Of a stretch of DNA of 64,000 nucleotides, positions 1 to 11,384 are shown one piece after another. The notes beneath the pieces are model-generated. The model had not been told where the DNA came from. It searched no databases and saw only the letters and a list, made by a program, of their open reading frames with translations. The stretch comes from Eupeodes corollae (taxonomy: Eukaryota; Arthropoda; Insecta; Diptera; Syrphidae). Where the stretch lies: the NCBI RefSeq assembly GCF_945859685.1, contig NC_079148.1, positions 122,184,589-122,248,588 of the forward strand, given 5' to 3'. Both the position numbers and the translations under genes were made by a program. Every line of letters starts with the position of its first letter. The stretch's first letter is position 1.

Positions 1-1302
1 TTGAGGCTTCCTCCTAAGCTCAATGGAAGCAGCTTGAGTCCCTTACGAAACGTGAGAGGCTGATTATACCGATATGATTAAGATCGTTTAAGAAGAATTC
101 TCCTAGGTAATTCTTGCGTTTTCGAGCTAGAGCAGAAAATGAAGAACCGCTTCTTCCTCTTCTTTGTCCACACAGCTTCTGCGAAAGTCATTTGAGAATA
201 CGCCTAGTCTCATGGCGTGCTTTCCTATTAGACAGTTACCGGTTATGACACCTATTATCGAGCTTATATGCGATCTGCTTAGAGATAGCAAGCACCTTGA
301 ACGTTTTAAATCCAGTTTTGGCCAGATGCTTTTTGTGGCTTGACACGTGGTGATGTTGTTCCACCTGGTGCCTTCCCTCCTCACAGCGTCCTGCATTAGC
401 AGCAGTTTACAAGTAGCGATTGGTATGCCAGTACTTGCCAAACGTGGTAGCATGGGCTGTACTGTACCGTTCCTGGCGAGTTCATCTGCCTTGCAGTAAC
501 CTGAAATGTCTCTATGGCCCAGCACCCAGCAAAGGTGGATATTAAACTGTTGCGCCATCTTCATTAGAGATGATCGACAGTTATGGACTGTTAAAGAAAT
601 AGTAGAGACAGAGTCTAGAGATTTGATAGCGGATATCAGATGTTGATATCACGTTTTCTTTGAGCCAGGACAAGACTTCCTTTATCACTAAAAGTTCCGC
701 CTGGAACACGCTACAATGATTGGGAAGGCGGAATGAGAGACTTAATTTCAGTCGTTCAGAGTACACGCCTCCACCAACCCCTTCTTTTGTTTTTGACCCA
801 TCTATGTAAAAATGGATTGATTCATCCTCCAAGAATGTGATAGCCTCCCAAAAAGATCTGGGAGGTATAGAAATCTGGAAGTTTCTGTCGAATCGCAGTT
901 TGGGGATGGTGTAGTCTGTGTGCTTTGGAATTGATTCTAAATACCTTAGAATTACAGAGTGGCCAATGTTGTTGTACACGTAAGTCCACTGCGACGAAGC
1001 ATTGAGGTGAATAGCAGAGCTTGCAGTTTTGTGTTTGCTAAATATGTCAAGAGTTGTAAGGTAGAGCAAGGTGTCCAGTGCCCCAGACAGGGTGATGCGA
1101 AGCGATCCGCTTATACATAGGCAAGCTGAACGTTGTACTTTGTACCTGTTTATACCTTTTTCCAGAGCAGTCCACCATAGTGCCACACCGTACGCTAAAA
1201 TCGGTCTGATTACCGATGTGTATAGCCAATGCGTGATACTGGGTTGTAACCAATAGCTTTTTTGCAAGAAAAGAGAGCTACAGTAGCTTTTTTGATTTAT
1301 AA
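1..1302 (-). mobile_element. RNase H-bearing LINE, 5'-truncated 3' fragment
   Basis: Read on the minus strand this is the C-terminal part of a non-LTR retrotransposon polyprotein. Just after the 5' truncation (about 1302) comes the post-RT segment with YTSVIRPILAYGVALWW (about 1240-1180). The RNase H domain follows, with HFYIDGSKTKEG (about 815-775), the FQAELLVIKEVLSWL helix (about 705-660), and the distal HLCWVLGHRDISGYC and KADELARNG block (about 540-475). The strand is broken by a frameshift near 590, so two frames are needed. The 3' end runs off the window at base 1. The copy at 17029-18292 is the same family on the opposite strand. RNase H plus this linker suggests the I/LOA group; the exact clade is inferred. 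Confidence 0.8.
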
Positions 1303-1925
1303 GTAAACAAACTGATTGATTTGATAACCAAAGATAAAATATTTGATGAAACAAGGTGCTATGTGTCTACAATCGAGTGGCAAAAAAAAGGCTTGAGTCA
1401 TGTTCATCTTTTAGTTTGGCTCCAAGATAAAGTACGGCGCAACGATATTGATACTTTTATTTCTGCTGAATTACCTGATAAATAAGGAGATCCTATTTTA
1501 TACGATATCGTTCGAAAAAATATGATTATCATAAGATGGAAAATGTACCAAGGCATTTTCAAAAGACTTTTCGAAAGACACAATTAGGAAATGACAGCTA
1601 TCCGAAATATCGGCGTCGATGTCCGGCCGATGGCGGAATAACTTGCCCACTGAAGATGAAAGATGGACAAGTTATTCTTATTGATAATCGTTGGATTGTA
1701 CCACATACTGCAGTATTAACCCGTACATTCGAGTGCCACATAAACATAGAACTCTGTAGTTGGCACCAATATTATGCAATGTTACTAGATTACGGATACT
1801 AACTATGAAGAGGAACGTGACGCTAAAATTCTTTCCGGCTCAGCCCAAGGTCAAGTCGTTTTCATTCCCATTATACCGATGATTACTAACGAATACCCGT
1901 TCGAATTCCACAATATCCTATAAAG
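1303..1925 (+). pseudogene. Helitron Rep/helicase relic with internal deletion
   Basis: Starting at the truncated LINE junction, the plus strand reads KLIDLITKDKIF, then TIEWQKKGLSHVHLLVWL (about 1368-1421). This is the two-histidine (HUH) segment of a canonical Helitron replication initiator, with HVH as the metal-binding pair. It continues through IDTFISAELPDK, a TAA stop, then NVPRHFQKTF, GNDSYPKYRRRCPADGG and HINIELCS (to about 1757), all Rep-domain landmarks. The catalytic tyrosine block (normally YICKY) and nearly all of the helicase are missing. Downstream, AQGQVVFIPIIPMITNEYPFEF (about 1840-1905, broken here only to show the match) resembles the C-terminal Pif1-type helicase of Helitrons. 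Rep and helicase ends are therefore fused by an internal deletion. Stops and frame changes make it non-coding. Confidence 0.75.
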
Positions 1926-3840
1926 CTCCATCATCATTTTTTTATATAAAATAGTTGAATACCTCCAGGGTGAAGTCGGGTAAACCAGCTAGTACAATAT
2001 AATTTTACAAATATAAAGCCGAAAATGTGAGAATTTGTTAAGGAAAGCTTCAGTGGCCATTTGGATGATATCGTGTTCTATTCTTCTTTAAAACAAAATA
2101 AATATCCCCCTATACAAAATTATTTATTTGTATTATCAAAATACAATCAATTAATAGAAAACCCTGTTATACCGAGAAAAACGGTCTAATTGTGTTGCAC
2201 AATTAGCATTCATTCAAATCCGTTGTTTTCCACCATCAATGAAACAAAACTTAACACCAAGCTATTATTATACATAAAGAAATCGTAGGTATATTGCATT
2301 CAACGCCCGCTCACTATCGCAATATCTCCAAGTTTAATTTAATATATCCTGACATTTAACAGTACATACATAACTACTCCTTTATACATTTAATTAAAAC
2401 GCATATAAATATGAAAGCAGAGAAAGAAGTTACAGTAAAAAGCTTGTGGAGGAATGCGCTTCCGTTTGCTGAGGGAATTTCTCATTTCTGTTGCATTTCC
2501 TCTTTTTGGGATTCTTTTTTTTTATCCCTATTTTATGTACCTCTGTCTCTAGAATTGCAACCGCCTCTGATTCCTCATTTCCTCCCATATCGTCTGCACA
2601 TACCTTCACTCTTCACACCATCCATTAAATTTATTCCCGAAATCAGTCAAACGAACATTTTAATCATCATCACTCGTTTCGTTCCGTTCTCTTCCATGAA
2701 ATTCGTTCTACAATGTAGGAATATGATTCTTCTTTGGATGTTCCTTCGGTAAAGAATATAGTTTGACTGGATTTGAGCTTCAAAGTGAGGAGGAAAGTCA
2801 ACAGATGCAACAAAAAAAAATATTCTAGCTCACAGATTGAGATTTAAGCACAGAAGTAAAGATGCTATAGATCTGTCAGATACAGACCAACTTTTCAAAT
2901 ATACAGCCTTAGACTAAGTAAGAGCGATAAAGAGAGAACCAGGCAGAGGTTTGACTGCCAAAAGGACACAAACGAGAATGATAACTCCTAGATATGATTT
3001 TACTCGTCAGAATGCGCGTGCAATATGCAGCATTATCCTCCTCTGATTCTGATTCTAATGCTTGCATCTTTTTTTTTTCTTTAATATTCTTGAAGGCAGT
3101 CACTTCTTACTTGAGGTTGACACGTACTCAAAACTGCCTTAAACGTCTGTGACAATATTCTGATGTCTTCGTCTTGGCAAATATGACTTTTCCTCATTTT
3201 CTATTTATTTTTTTTTTGTTGGCACGAAGCACTTTATGCACACAGACAAATCTTTATTTTGCATGTAAATCAAAACATGGAATTTGCATCCTGCAAACAT
3301 TTAGATCGGCGGCGACGCGTGGTGGCATCCAGTCAACCAGCATGTCTTTCTTCATATCCTATCTCGAAGGTACCTATATCGAAGCTAAAAAAATACTTTT
3401 TGGAACAAAGTTAAACGGTTTTTGGGGGTTTTCTTTTTTTTTTATTTGTTAAAAAATATCACAAAATTTTCACGTCAAAATAGTTTGCTATGCATATTCT
3501 GGGTTTTATAGCTTAAGTTTCAAGTCACCATCAACATCACCATCACCATTTGCCAGAGCGACTGCAGGTTGGATTTGAATTCCAGAGATTGTTCCTTATA
3601 GTATAGTTTGATGTGAGGAAGCAAATATCTTCTATATACTTGGGTACTAAGGTAGGTATTCGTCACTCAAAAAGTTCTTTGCTTTCATATTTGTACATCA
3701 TCGTAGTGATAGAGAACAGTTTTCGTTCTTTTGTCTCCCTATAAACTTTAACTTTAGGGACAGAACACTTAAAGAAAATTATGTTGAAAAACTATTTTTT
3801 CAAACTTGACCACGTAAACGTAAATGACAACGTCGAGGTT
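1926..3840. other. Intergenic, no gene recognised
   Basis: AT-rich DNA with homopolymer T runs and a short CAT/CAC-rich patch at 3528-3550. The open frames here (for example 2411-2752 and 3174-3452) have low-complexity hydrophobic translations and no recognisable motif. I see no supported gene. Confidence 0.6.
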
Positions 3841-5095
3841 GACGATGTTATAAGCGGAGTCGAGATCCCCAGCGAGTTGCCGGGCCCCAGCTCTGCAGCT
3901 AAAAATATTTAAAAAAAACGCGCTGAAGGTCATCCAGATTAATCTGACGCACTCTTAGTGCGCTTCAGATAATCTGAGAATTTTCCTTAGGGAGGAAAAC
4001 TTCGACATTGGCGTTATCCAAGAACCGTGGATAAACTGCCTCAAGGTGCGAGGCCTCCAAGACAACCAATACGACCTCTTTTATAAAACCGCAGATCAAG
4101 ACCAATGTACTCCCAGAACTTGTATTTTAGCTAAGAAACATTTAAAAGGTTTTTATGTCCAAATTTTAGCACTCCCGATCTGACAGTTGTCAGATTTGAA
4201 GATAAGAACACGCAGGGTTTGCTGTTGGCCTCTTTTTACTCGGCCCATAATGCACCATCACCTCCGGAGGAGGTGTGCAAAATCATAACCGAAGCTAACA
4301 TCAAAAAGGCAAACCTTCTGATCGGAGGCGACGCAAATGCTCGGCATACCCTTTGGGGAAGTTCTGTGATCAATGAACGAGGTGAGTCACTTTTTGATTT
4401 TATTATTGAAAATAATATGATCATTTGTAACAGAGGCAATACTCCCACTTTCGTCTTTCCGTCCGAGCTCGGAAAATTATGATGGATGGGAGGATGTGCT
4501 TGATGTTACTTTAGTAAACAACCGTAATTTATAAGTGGAGAATTGAATAGTTTCCCATTTGAAGTATTTTTCGGATCATAAGTGGATTCTTTTTCAAATT
4601 AATTTCGAGTCGAAAACCCCTCCGCCTTACAGAAATCCCAAAAGAACTGACTGAACGAAATTCAGTCAAATTGCGAATTCAAAACTAAGCAACTTAGCGA
4701 ATCCCACTGAATCGATAGGAGACCTTGAATCAAAGGTGAAAACATTTGAAACTTCTATAAGTAAAGTTTATAGAGTTTCTTGCCAAGTTAAATATAGCCG
4801 TAATACCTTTCCTTCTTGGTGGAATGAAGAACTGTCCAGTTTTAGGAAAATGACGAGGACAATTTTCAATATCTGCCACAAACATAAGTTTTACCAACCG
4901 TATAAAGACTCTCTTAAAGTTTACAAGCAAGCTCTGTCATCAGCCAAAAGACAAGGCTGGAGAGAATACTATAAGTCAATCGAAGACATAAAGGACTCCG
5001 CAAGGTTCGGCAAAGATTTATCGAAGGAACATTGTAATCCTTCATTTCTAAAAAAGCCTAATGGAACCTTTGTATATGAAAACTTTCATATACAA
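3841..5095 (+). pseudogene. LOA/I-type LINE: endonuclease half of ORF2
   Basis: This plus-strand relic encodes the apurinic-like (EEP) endonuclease of an RNase H-type LINE. It starts with LKVIQINLTHS (about 3925) and GVIQEPWINCLK (about 4010). It continues at 4219-4482 with LLLASFYSAHNAPSPPEEV, LIGGDANARHTLWGS (the conserved G-D-x-N block) and IICNRGNTPTF. A frameshift near 4470 leads to the DVTLVNN segment, and 4736-5101 holds the linker with FPSWWNEELSSFR and FLKKPNGTF. Several stops and frameshifts make it dead. The linker ends where the RT half at 11385 begins (ELLMKTHFPG), so both may be one element split by later insertions. Confidence 0.72.
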
Positions 5096-5099
5096 AGGT

Positions 5100-5355
5100 A
5101 GGAGGTCTGTTGTTGAGAAACCGCCTCTGCATCCAGCTTGTTACCTAAGTTGTTTATTGTTAAAATCTTGTTTGATGTTTTCAAAAAGAATCAACAGGAG
5201 CATTTGATTTGCTGAGTTCTTATGATTTCGTTAAACTTAGATGTTAAGATTTCGGAAAGCGATTCTTTCCTGTATATTATCATTTCTGCAGAGATTCCAT
5301 CATTCCCAGTGCATTTGTCCTTTTTTAAATCGTCTATGGTAATTTCAACTTCAGA
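5100..5355 (-). pseudogene. Short reverse-transcriptase fragment (other LINE)
   Basis: The minus strand reads VEITIDDLKKDKCTGNDGIS (about 5350-5290) followed by AEMIIYRKESLSEIL. This is the N-terminal region of a reverse transcriptase, where LINEs carry a K-x-G-x-D-G-I motif. Only about 70 residues survive before a stop. It lies opposite in strand to both neighbours and its family cannot be set. Confidence 0.5.
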
Positions 5356-7683
5356 CTTCTCCAGATCAATCTACTGTCAACCAGATTCACCATATTGCGA
5401 TCGACGCCAGACAAGCTTCCAGCATCATGGATGTACGAACTTTCCGAGGAGCTAACATCGACTTGGACCACTACCTCGTTATAGTCAAGGTAGCACTTCG
5501 GATTTCCTGACCTAAGGCAAAACAGGGAGGTGCTGGAAGAAGGTACAACGTCGAACGGCTACAATCGCCAGAGATCGCCAAATCCTTTTCCGACTGAGTT
5601 ACAAGTAACCTCTCTTGAAGTTCTCTGCCGCCAACACAATGTATCGAAAACCAGTGGCAACATTGCCAAGATGCAATCAGAGAAGCAGCCTCTGATGTGC
5701 TGGGTTTCAAACAGCCACCAACAAGGAACCCCTGGTTTGATTAGGATTGTCGGCAGGCAAATGCAGCCAAACAACAGGCACTCAAAGCGAAGCTGCATAA
5801 AAGGACGAGAGCTGCTCATGAGCTCTATGAGCAGAAGAGCCGAGAGGAACGCCGACTTCTCAGATGGAAAAAGAGAGGGCATGAGAAGCGTGCGGTCGAA
5901 GATGTTGAGAGGTATAAAAGCAGGAATGAGGTTCGAAAGTTTTATGAACAGGTGAAACGAAATTCACAGGTACATAAATCTAGAACCGAAGGCTGCAAAG
6001 ACGAAAGTGGAAACATCATAGTGGAACCGCAGTCAATGCTGAGGATATGGAAGGACCACTTCTGCAGACTGTATAACGGCGACGAAGAACTGAATTTCCC
6101 TGTCAGGCAGGATGATCCATTCAAAATAGACGACGAAAGATAACAAATCCTATCCTCCCAACTTGGACGAAGTAAAGATTGTCATATCTAAGTTGAAGTC
6201 TAATTAAGATGCTGGAGCGGATGGCTTGAATGCCGAGCTCTTTAAAGCAGCTGGAGATAAGTTGGTTAGGAGCATGCACCAACTTATCTGTAAGATATGG
6301 TCGGAAGAAAGCATGCCCGGCCCGATGAATGGAACCTCAGTATTGTTTGCCCGATCCTGAAAAAAGGAGACCCTCTAAAGTGCACCAACTATAGAGGAAT
6401 AAGTCTACTTAACATCGCCTATAAAATCTTCCCTGCCGTAATATGTGAACGTCTAAAGGCCATCGTCAACAACCTGATAGGTCCTTATCAGTGTGGTTTT
6501 AGAATAGGAAAGGTCACAGTTGATCAAATATTCATGTTCGGCTGATAATGGAAAAAAAATCGACACCCACAATCTTTTCATCGATTTCAAGGCCGCATAT
6601 GACAGCATCTACAGGGACGAGCTGTATAGAGCCATGTCTAGATTTGGCATCCCTGCCAAACTCATCCGTTTGTGCAGGATGACCATGGAGAATTCACGCC
6701 ACTCCATAAAGGTTGGAAACAACTTAACATAACCTTTCGATGTCAAAAAAGGTTTTAGACAAGGTGATGCGCTGTCAAGGGTTTTTTTTACATCGTGCTT
6801 GAAAGAATAGTGCAGAGCTCACACGTCAACACTAGAGGCAATGTCCAATTACTGGCATATGCTGATGACATTGACATAATCGGAAGAACTCAGCGTGATG
6901 TCAATGGGGCTTTTGTGAGTATTGATGCAAAGGCGGCAGAAATGGGTCTAACGGTTAATGAGGGCAAAAAAAAGTACATGCTGTCGTCTAGAAATGACAT
7001 ACAACACCGATGTTTTGGTCAAAACGTCACAATCGACAGACGTAACTTTTAGGTAGTCAAGAACTTCGTCTATTTAGGCTCCGCTGTAAACGCAGAAAAC
7101 AACACCAGCGCTGAGATCAAAGGCAGAATAACTCTTGCTAACTGCTGTTTCTTTGGATTAAGAAATCAATTGAGTGGTAAAGTCCTCTCTCGAGGGACCA
7201 AAGTGGATGATAAGACCCTTATCATCCACGTCCTGCTATACGGTGCAGAAGCATGGACTATGACAAAAGCGGATAAAAGCACCTAGGGTCGCTTCGAGAG
7301 AAAATTTCTGCGTGTGATCTACGGTCCCGTATGCATCGAAGGGAAGTGGAGGAGAAGATGGAACGACGAGCTGTACGGGCTGTTCAGCGACGTAGACTTA
7401 GCCAGAAGGGTAAAAGTCCAACGACAAAGATGGCTGGGTAACGTAGAGCTCATGGAAACCAATGCTCCGGCCCGGAAAGTCTTCGAATCCGCACCCACAG
7501 GACAGCGCAGTAGAGGAATACCGCGGATCAGGTGGCACGCACAAGTGGAAGGTGACCTCAGCCAACTTGGAGCTCGAAACTGGTGACATCTAGCTTGTCA
7601 CCGAGCTAGATGAAGAAGTTTGTTGGGTGAGTCCCTAGTTCACACAGGACTGAAGCGCCACCTTAAGTAAGTAAGTAAGTAAG
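5356..7683 (+). mobile_element. RTE-like LINE copy 1, (TAAG)n tail
   Basis: A 5'-truncated non-LTR element starting inside the endonuclease (IDHIAIDARQ-type segment near 5385-5470). RT landmarks in order: NYRGISLLNIAYKI (about 6390), GPYQCGFRIGK (6480), HNLFIDFKAAYDSIYRDEL (6570), KKGFRQGDALS (6745), LLAYADDIDIIG (6851-6886, catalytic YADD), then the C-terminal VYLGSAVNAENNTS, FGLRNQLSG and RRWNDELYGLFSDVDLARR (7340-7405). There is no RNase H. It ends CACCTTAAGTAAGTAAG, a short tandem TAAG tail. Stops at about 6543, 6732, 7052 and 7287 and several frameshifts inactivate it. A short-repeat tail and the lack of RNase H suggest an RTE-like clade; that assignment is inferred. Confidence 0.82.
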
Positions 7684-7709
7684 CATAATCTTCATATTTC
7701 GTCTGGTTA

Positions 7710-8650
7710 TTGTTAAGTAGGAATTGCTATTTGTTGTTATATGATTTGTTTTGTTGTTTCGAGGTTTGTGTTTTTTCATTGTGTTTTTCTAAAAATTCGT
7801 TAGCGGTTTTTGTAGTAAGAAATTTTCTTATTGGATTTGTCGGTTGTTTCTTGGAGTTCATTTCGGTTGATCCTATTATAACAGATTTTGTCTTATTACT
7901 GTTTATTTCTTTGTTCTTTGGTTGTTCTGGTGTCGAGCTTTCATTCGATCGTATTCTTTTTCTTATATTTTCTTGTTCGTTTCCTGTACAAACTTTTCCA
8001 TTTACAACGAGTTCTTTAAATTTAAAGTAAGACCTCTTTCCTTCTCTCTTAAACTCTAACAGTTTTGGGATAAGAGGTTTCCGAGCTTCAACCATTGATT
8101 TTGGAACATCTTCTGTCATAGTAAAATTTGCCCTCAACTTTTTTCCCAATAAAATTTGTTGTTTTTTTTAAAAGTTTTTGAAAACTAACCTGATTGGTCT
8201 TATTTTTCCTTCGCTTTTTTTGCCAAAGCGAAAGCAGCTTGCAATGTCCGTTTCTTCAACTTTGAACTGGTCATTCAATTTATTTATTTGGTCAAGTATC
8301 ATTGATAGAAGTTCCTCTGAGTTCCGTTCACTCTCTTCTAACTTGAAAATTATCAAATTATTTTTTCTCATAGTCAATTCTAGTTGAGTTATTTGCTTTT
8401 CATGTCTAGCACAGGTAGCTTCTTGTTGCTCAATTATTGCTCCTTGCGTCTCAACGATTTTTTCGAGCTTATCAACTTTATCAGAGAGGATTCACACCTT
8501 TTCGTCTGTGTGTTTTATGACTCTGTCCGAAGCTTCGTTAATATTTTTAAAAAGGTCGTTTTTTGTTCTTCTAATAAAAGTTTTAAAGTTTCCAGTGTGT
8601 TAGCATTATATTTCGGTTACACAAGTTTTATAGAAGCATTACACAAATTG
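7710..8650 (-). pseudogene. LINE ORF1-like protein with coiled coil
   Basis: Minus-strand relic in three pieces. About 8560-8380 encodes a heptad-rich coiled coil (KVDKLEKIVETQ, IIEQQEATCARHEKQITQL) with one internal TGA near 8488. At 8377-8168 it continues with MRKNNLIIFKLEESERN and ETDIASCFRFGKKSEGKIR, an RRM-like core typical of L1/CR1-type ORF1 proteins. A frameshift in a T run near 8165 leads to 8149-7727: KKLRANFTMTEDVPKSMVEAR, then a basic, Gln/Asn/Lys-rich tail ending KSYNNK. The role would be RNA binding for retrotransposition. No matching ORF2 directly follows on this strand, so its parent element is unknown. Confidence 0.6.
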
Positions 8651-8659
8651 TCCTAGAAA

Positions 8660-10255
8660 TCAGACGATTTCAAATTACACCCTTTTCTTTGAGTGTATTG
8701 CAACATCGAACTACTGCACTGCTGTTGGTGATGCTATACTATTCTTTGCTACAAAATGTTGTTGGTGTTTGTTTCCGCACCGGTAACGGTAATGGCATGA
8801 ATAACGGTAACTGTATGTGAGGCTAAATCATGCATGCATTTGAAGAGTTACCTTTCTGACAGAAATGTGACGGAAGAAAAGGCTTTAGAAGAGAGTAAAT
8901 GTGTTTGTCTGTCTGTCTGTCTGATAATTTAGTCCAGATCCAGACCCAGAAAGAGAGAGTGCAGTGCAGTGCAGTGAAGTACGGTACCTATCCAATATTT
9001 GGTTGTAACGATGTGATGCAAAATACGATGATGCTGATGATAATGATGATGATGACGACTATGGTTTCGTTCAGGTGTCTCTTATACTCACTGTAGATAC
9101 TTATTTATGCGATTTCACGATGAAGGATTTAACGTTTGACTGTGTTTTGATATTGATTTGTCACAATCAACATACATACGAGTACCTATACCTAGGTAAG
9201 GTACACCATACAAACGACTTATATTTTATAAGTTAAAAGGGTACATATGTACATACAAATATATAGTGTACAAGTACATATCAAACTTTTATTTGAAAAT
9301 GCCCTTTGATGCGTTGTGAAATGAAGATAGTAATTACTCCACAAAGGTATTTTCTCTTTATAGACACCAACAAAAAAAAGTCCTATATCTATAGGTAGGT
9401 GTGGGTACCAGAAAGGTATACAAACTATCTATCTAGGTAAAATGAAAACCTTTTTAATTTGTATTCCTTTGTTTTACTTTGATAAATATTTTCAAAATTG
9501 ATAGGTTTCCTATAGTGTTCTCTTAAGGCTATCAAAATAGGTAGAAATACATTGATAGATAGGTATACAATTTATAGATACATATCTGCATGGATTTGAG
9601 TTCATAAAAACTTTTAATTATACGATTGGGGACGTATAAAAAAGAGGTAGAGGGACGGTGTGAGTTTTTGTGGTGTAATGGCATATGCACCTGTGAGCTA
9701 AGAAGACAACATGAAAAAAAGGGTCATTCATCAAAATATCACCCATGCCGCTAATTACAATTTTTCGACTGATATTGGTAACAATTTCTAACAAGTGAAA
9801 AGCCGAGCTGGCCATGAGAAAACAAAGGTATATTCCTTGCCTGAATCTCGTGCTTTGAAGACGTGACTATATATACTATCTAACAAGCATCCGATATAAG
9901 ACAGAGACGAAGACAAGGCTTTATATTTTGGTCCGAAACTTTCGCTGGTAGCGTTAATCTCTTCAGTCTTTCATTGGGTGTTAAGGTTTCAGTCCCCAAC
10001 ATTACCTTTATTATTTTGAATTTATTTTTAGAATTCCACATAAATTAATCTTGTTTAAAAATAAGCGTTTAATATTTCACAGACTAATAAAAACTAGAGT
10101 TCTTGTTGTTACCTGATAAGTATCTAAAATGACAGATACCAGGGTATCCGATGATGGAAGGTATAACCCTGTAGTTGATCAATGTATCGGGTTATGCATA
10201 AACTGTCAACTTTAATTCAAAAAGAAACTCAACTGCTTTATAAAGACCACAATAA
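8660..10255. other. Intergenic with microsatellites
   Basis: No gene recognised. It holds short simple repeats: (GTCT)n at about 8907-8925, (GCAGT)n at about 8960-8977, ATG/GAT repeats at about 9028-9058, and scattered TAGGTA/TATC-like patches at 9360-9570. The open frame at 9618-9815 has no recognisable motif. Confidence 0.6.
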
Positions 10256-11113
10256 GTAAAGGGTGATTTTTTAGCTATTATCTTTTTGGTTTTAACAGTT
10301 GATGCACATTTTATGCACTGTCAAACTTCTTCAGTTTGGTCTATAATTATAAACCATGAATAGACTTACAAAGGAACAGCGCTTGCAACTATTGAATTTT
10401 ATTATCAAAATGCGTGCTCTGTTAAGAAAGTTCACTGCGCACTTCTTCTAGCGAGCGACGAAGCTGATTTTTGTCTAAATGGGTACTTAAATAAGCAGAA
10501 TTGTCAATTTTGGAGTGAATATCAGCCAAAACCATCGCAAGAGCTACCAATGCATCCAGTAAAAGTCAGAGTTTGGTGCATTTTATGGGCTAGTGGCATA
10601 ATTAGCCCGTATTTCTTCAAAGATGATGCGAATAGTAGAGCGCTACCGTGAGATGATATCCAACTTTTTTTTGCCCAAAATGCAAGAGCTTGAATAACAT
10701 GACATTTTTTTTCAACAAGACGGTGTCACATGCCACACTGCACTCGCAATAATGGACTTATTAAGAGGCGAGTAAAGTCAACAATTTATTTGACGTTCGG
10801 GACCGGTCAATTGGCCACCTAGATAGTGCGATTTAACGCTTTTAGACTATTTTTGGTGAGGCTTTGTTAAAGCTCATGTCTATACAGGCAATCCTGCTTC
10901 AATTGACGTATTGGAAGACAACATTGAAGCATTTATTCGTGAGATACCGGACGATATGTTGAAAAGAATATGCCCAAAATTGGACTAAGTGGATGGACCT
11001 TTTGAGTCGCAGTCAAGATTAACATTTTAATGAAATTAAGATTTCATCAATTTTTCTGAATTGTATGTGTTTTTTTTTGGAAAACTTTCCTAAAGCTTTT
11101 AAAAAATCACACT
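10256..11113 (+). mobile_element. DD41D mariner relic (MLE-A3), internally deleted
   Basis: It begins GGGTGATTTTTTAGC (10260) and ends AAAAAATCACAC (about 11112), the same terminal inverted repeats as the elements at 23524 and 58434. The frame opens MNRLTKEQRLQLLNF (10357), then about 400 bp are lost before SDEADFCLNGYLNKQNC (10453) and the remnant of the second aspartate block (FQQDGVTCHTA, about 10712). Many stops and indels. Oldest of the three copies by visible decay. Confidence 0.75.
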
Positions 11114-11271
11114 TTATATGCACTTTCCTTAATATTGGCATCGACAGTTATAGCGTACACAATAATTGCATCAAATGCGCTATATCCTGCACTTTTTTAA
11201 ATAACTTTGGCTTTCCCCAAGGTAGCCACTTAGGTCCTCTTCTTTTTATCGACACCATTAATGATATGTAA
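11114..11271 (+). pseudogene. Reverse-transcriptase scrap (CR1/Jockey type)
   Basis: Directly after the mariner relic, about 50 codons read GFPQGSHLGPLLFIDTINDM. This is the palm motif normally written PQGSVLGPLLF-INDL in CR1/Jockey-type LINE reverse transcriptases. Nothing flanking it on either side matches, so it is an isolated scrap, possibly carried with or cut by the mariner insertion. Confidence 0.55.
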
Positions 11272-11384
11272 TTGTTTACTTATAAGGCTTCCATTTCTCA
11301 CTTTACGCTGAACACACAACGTTTTAAAATACAATTACGTCAATATAATATGATTTTTGCGTCCATTCCCTGCATCCAATTGCC

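Noticed and set aside
2411..3452. Two open frames (2411-2752, 3174-3452) as possible secreted proteins
   Set aside because: Hydrophobic stretches come from T-rich DNA; no splice sites, motif or codon pattern supports them.
3528..3552. CAT/CAC run that could encode polyhistidine
   Set aside because: Short simple-sequence patch with no long open frame or splice context.
7664..7683. (TAAG)n as telomere-like repeat
   Set aside because: It occurs only at the 3' ends of one LINE family, so it is the element's tail.
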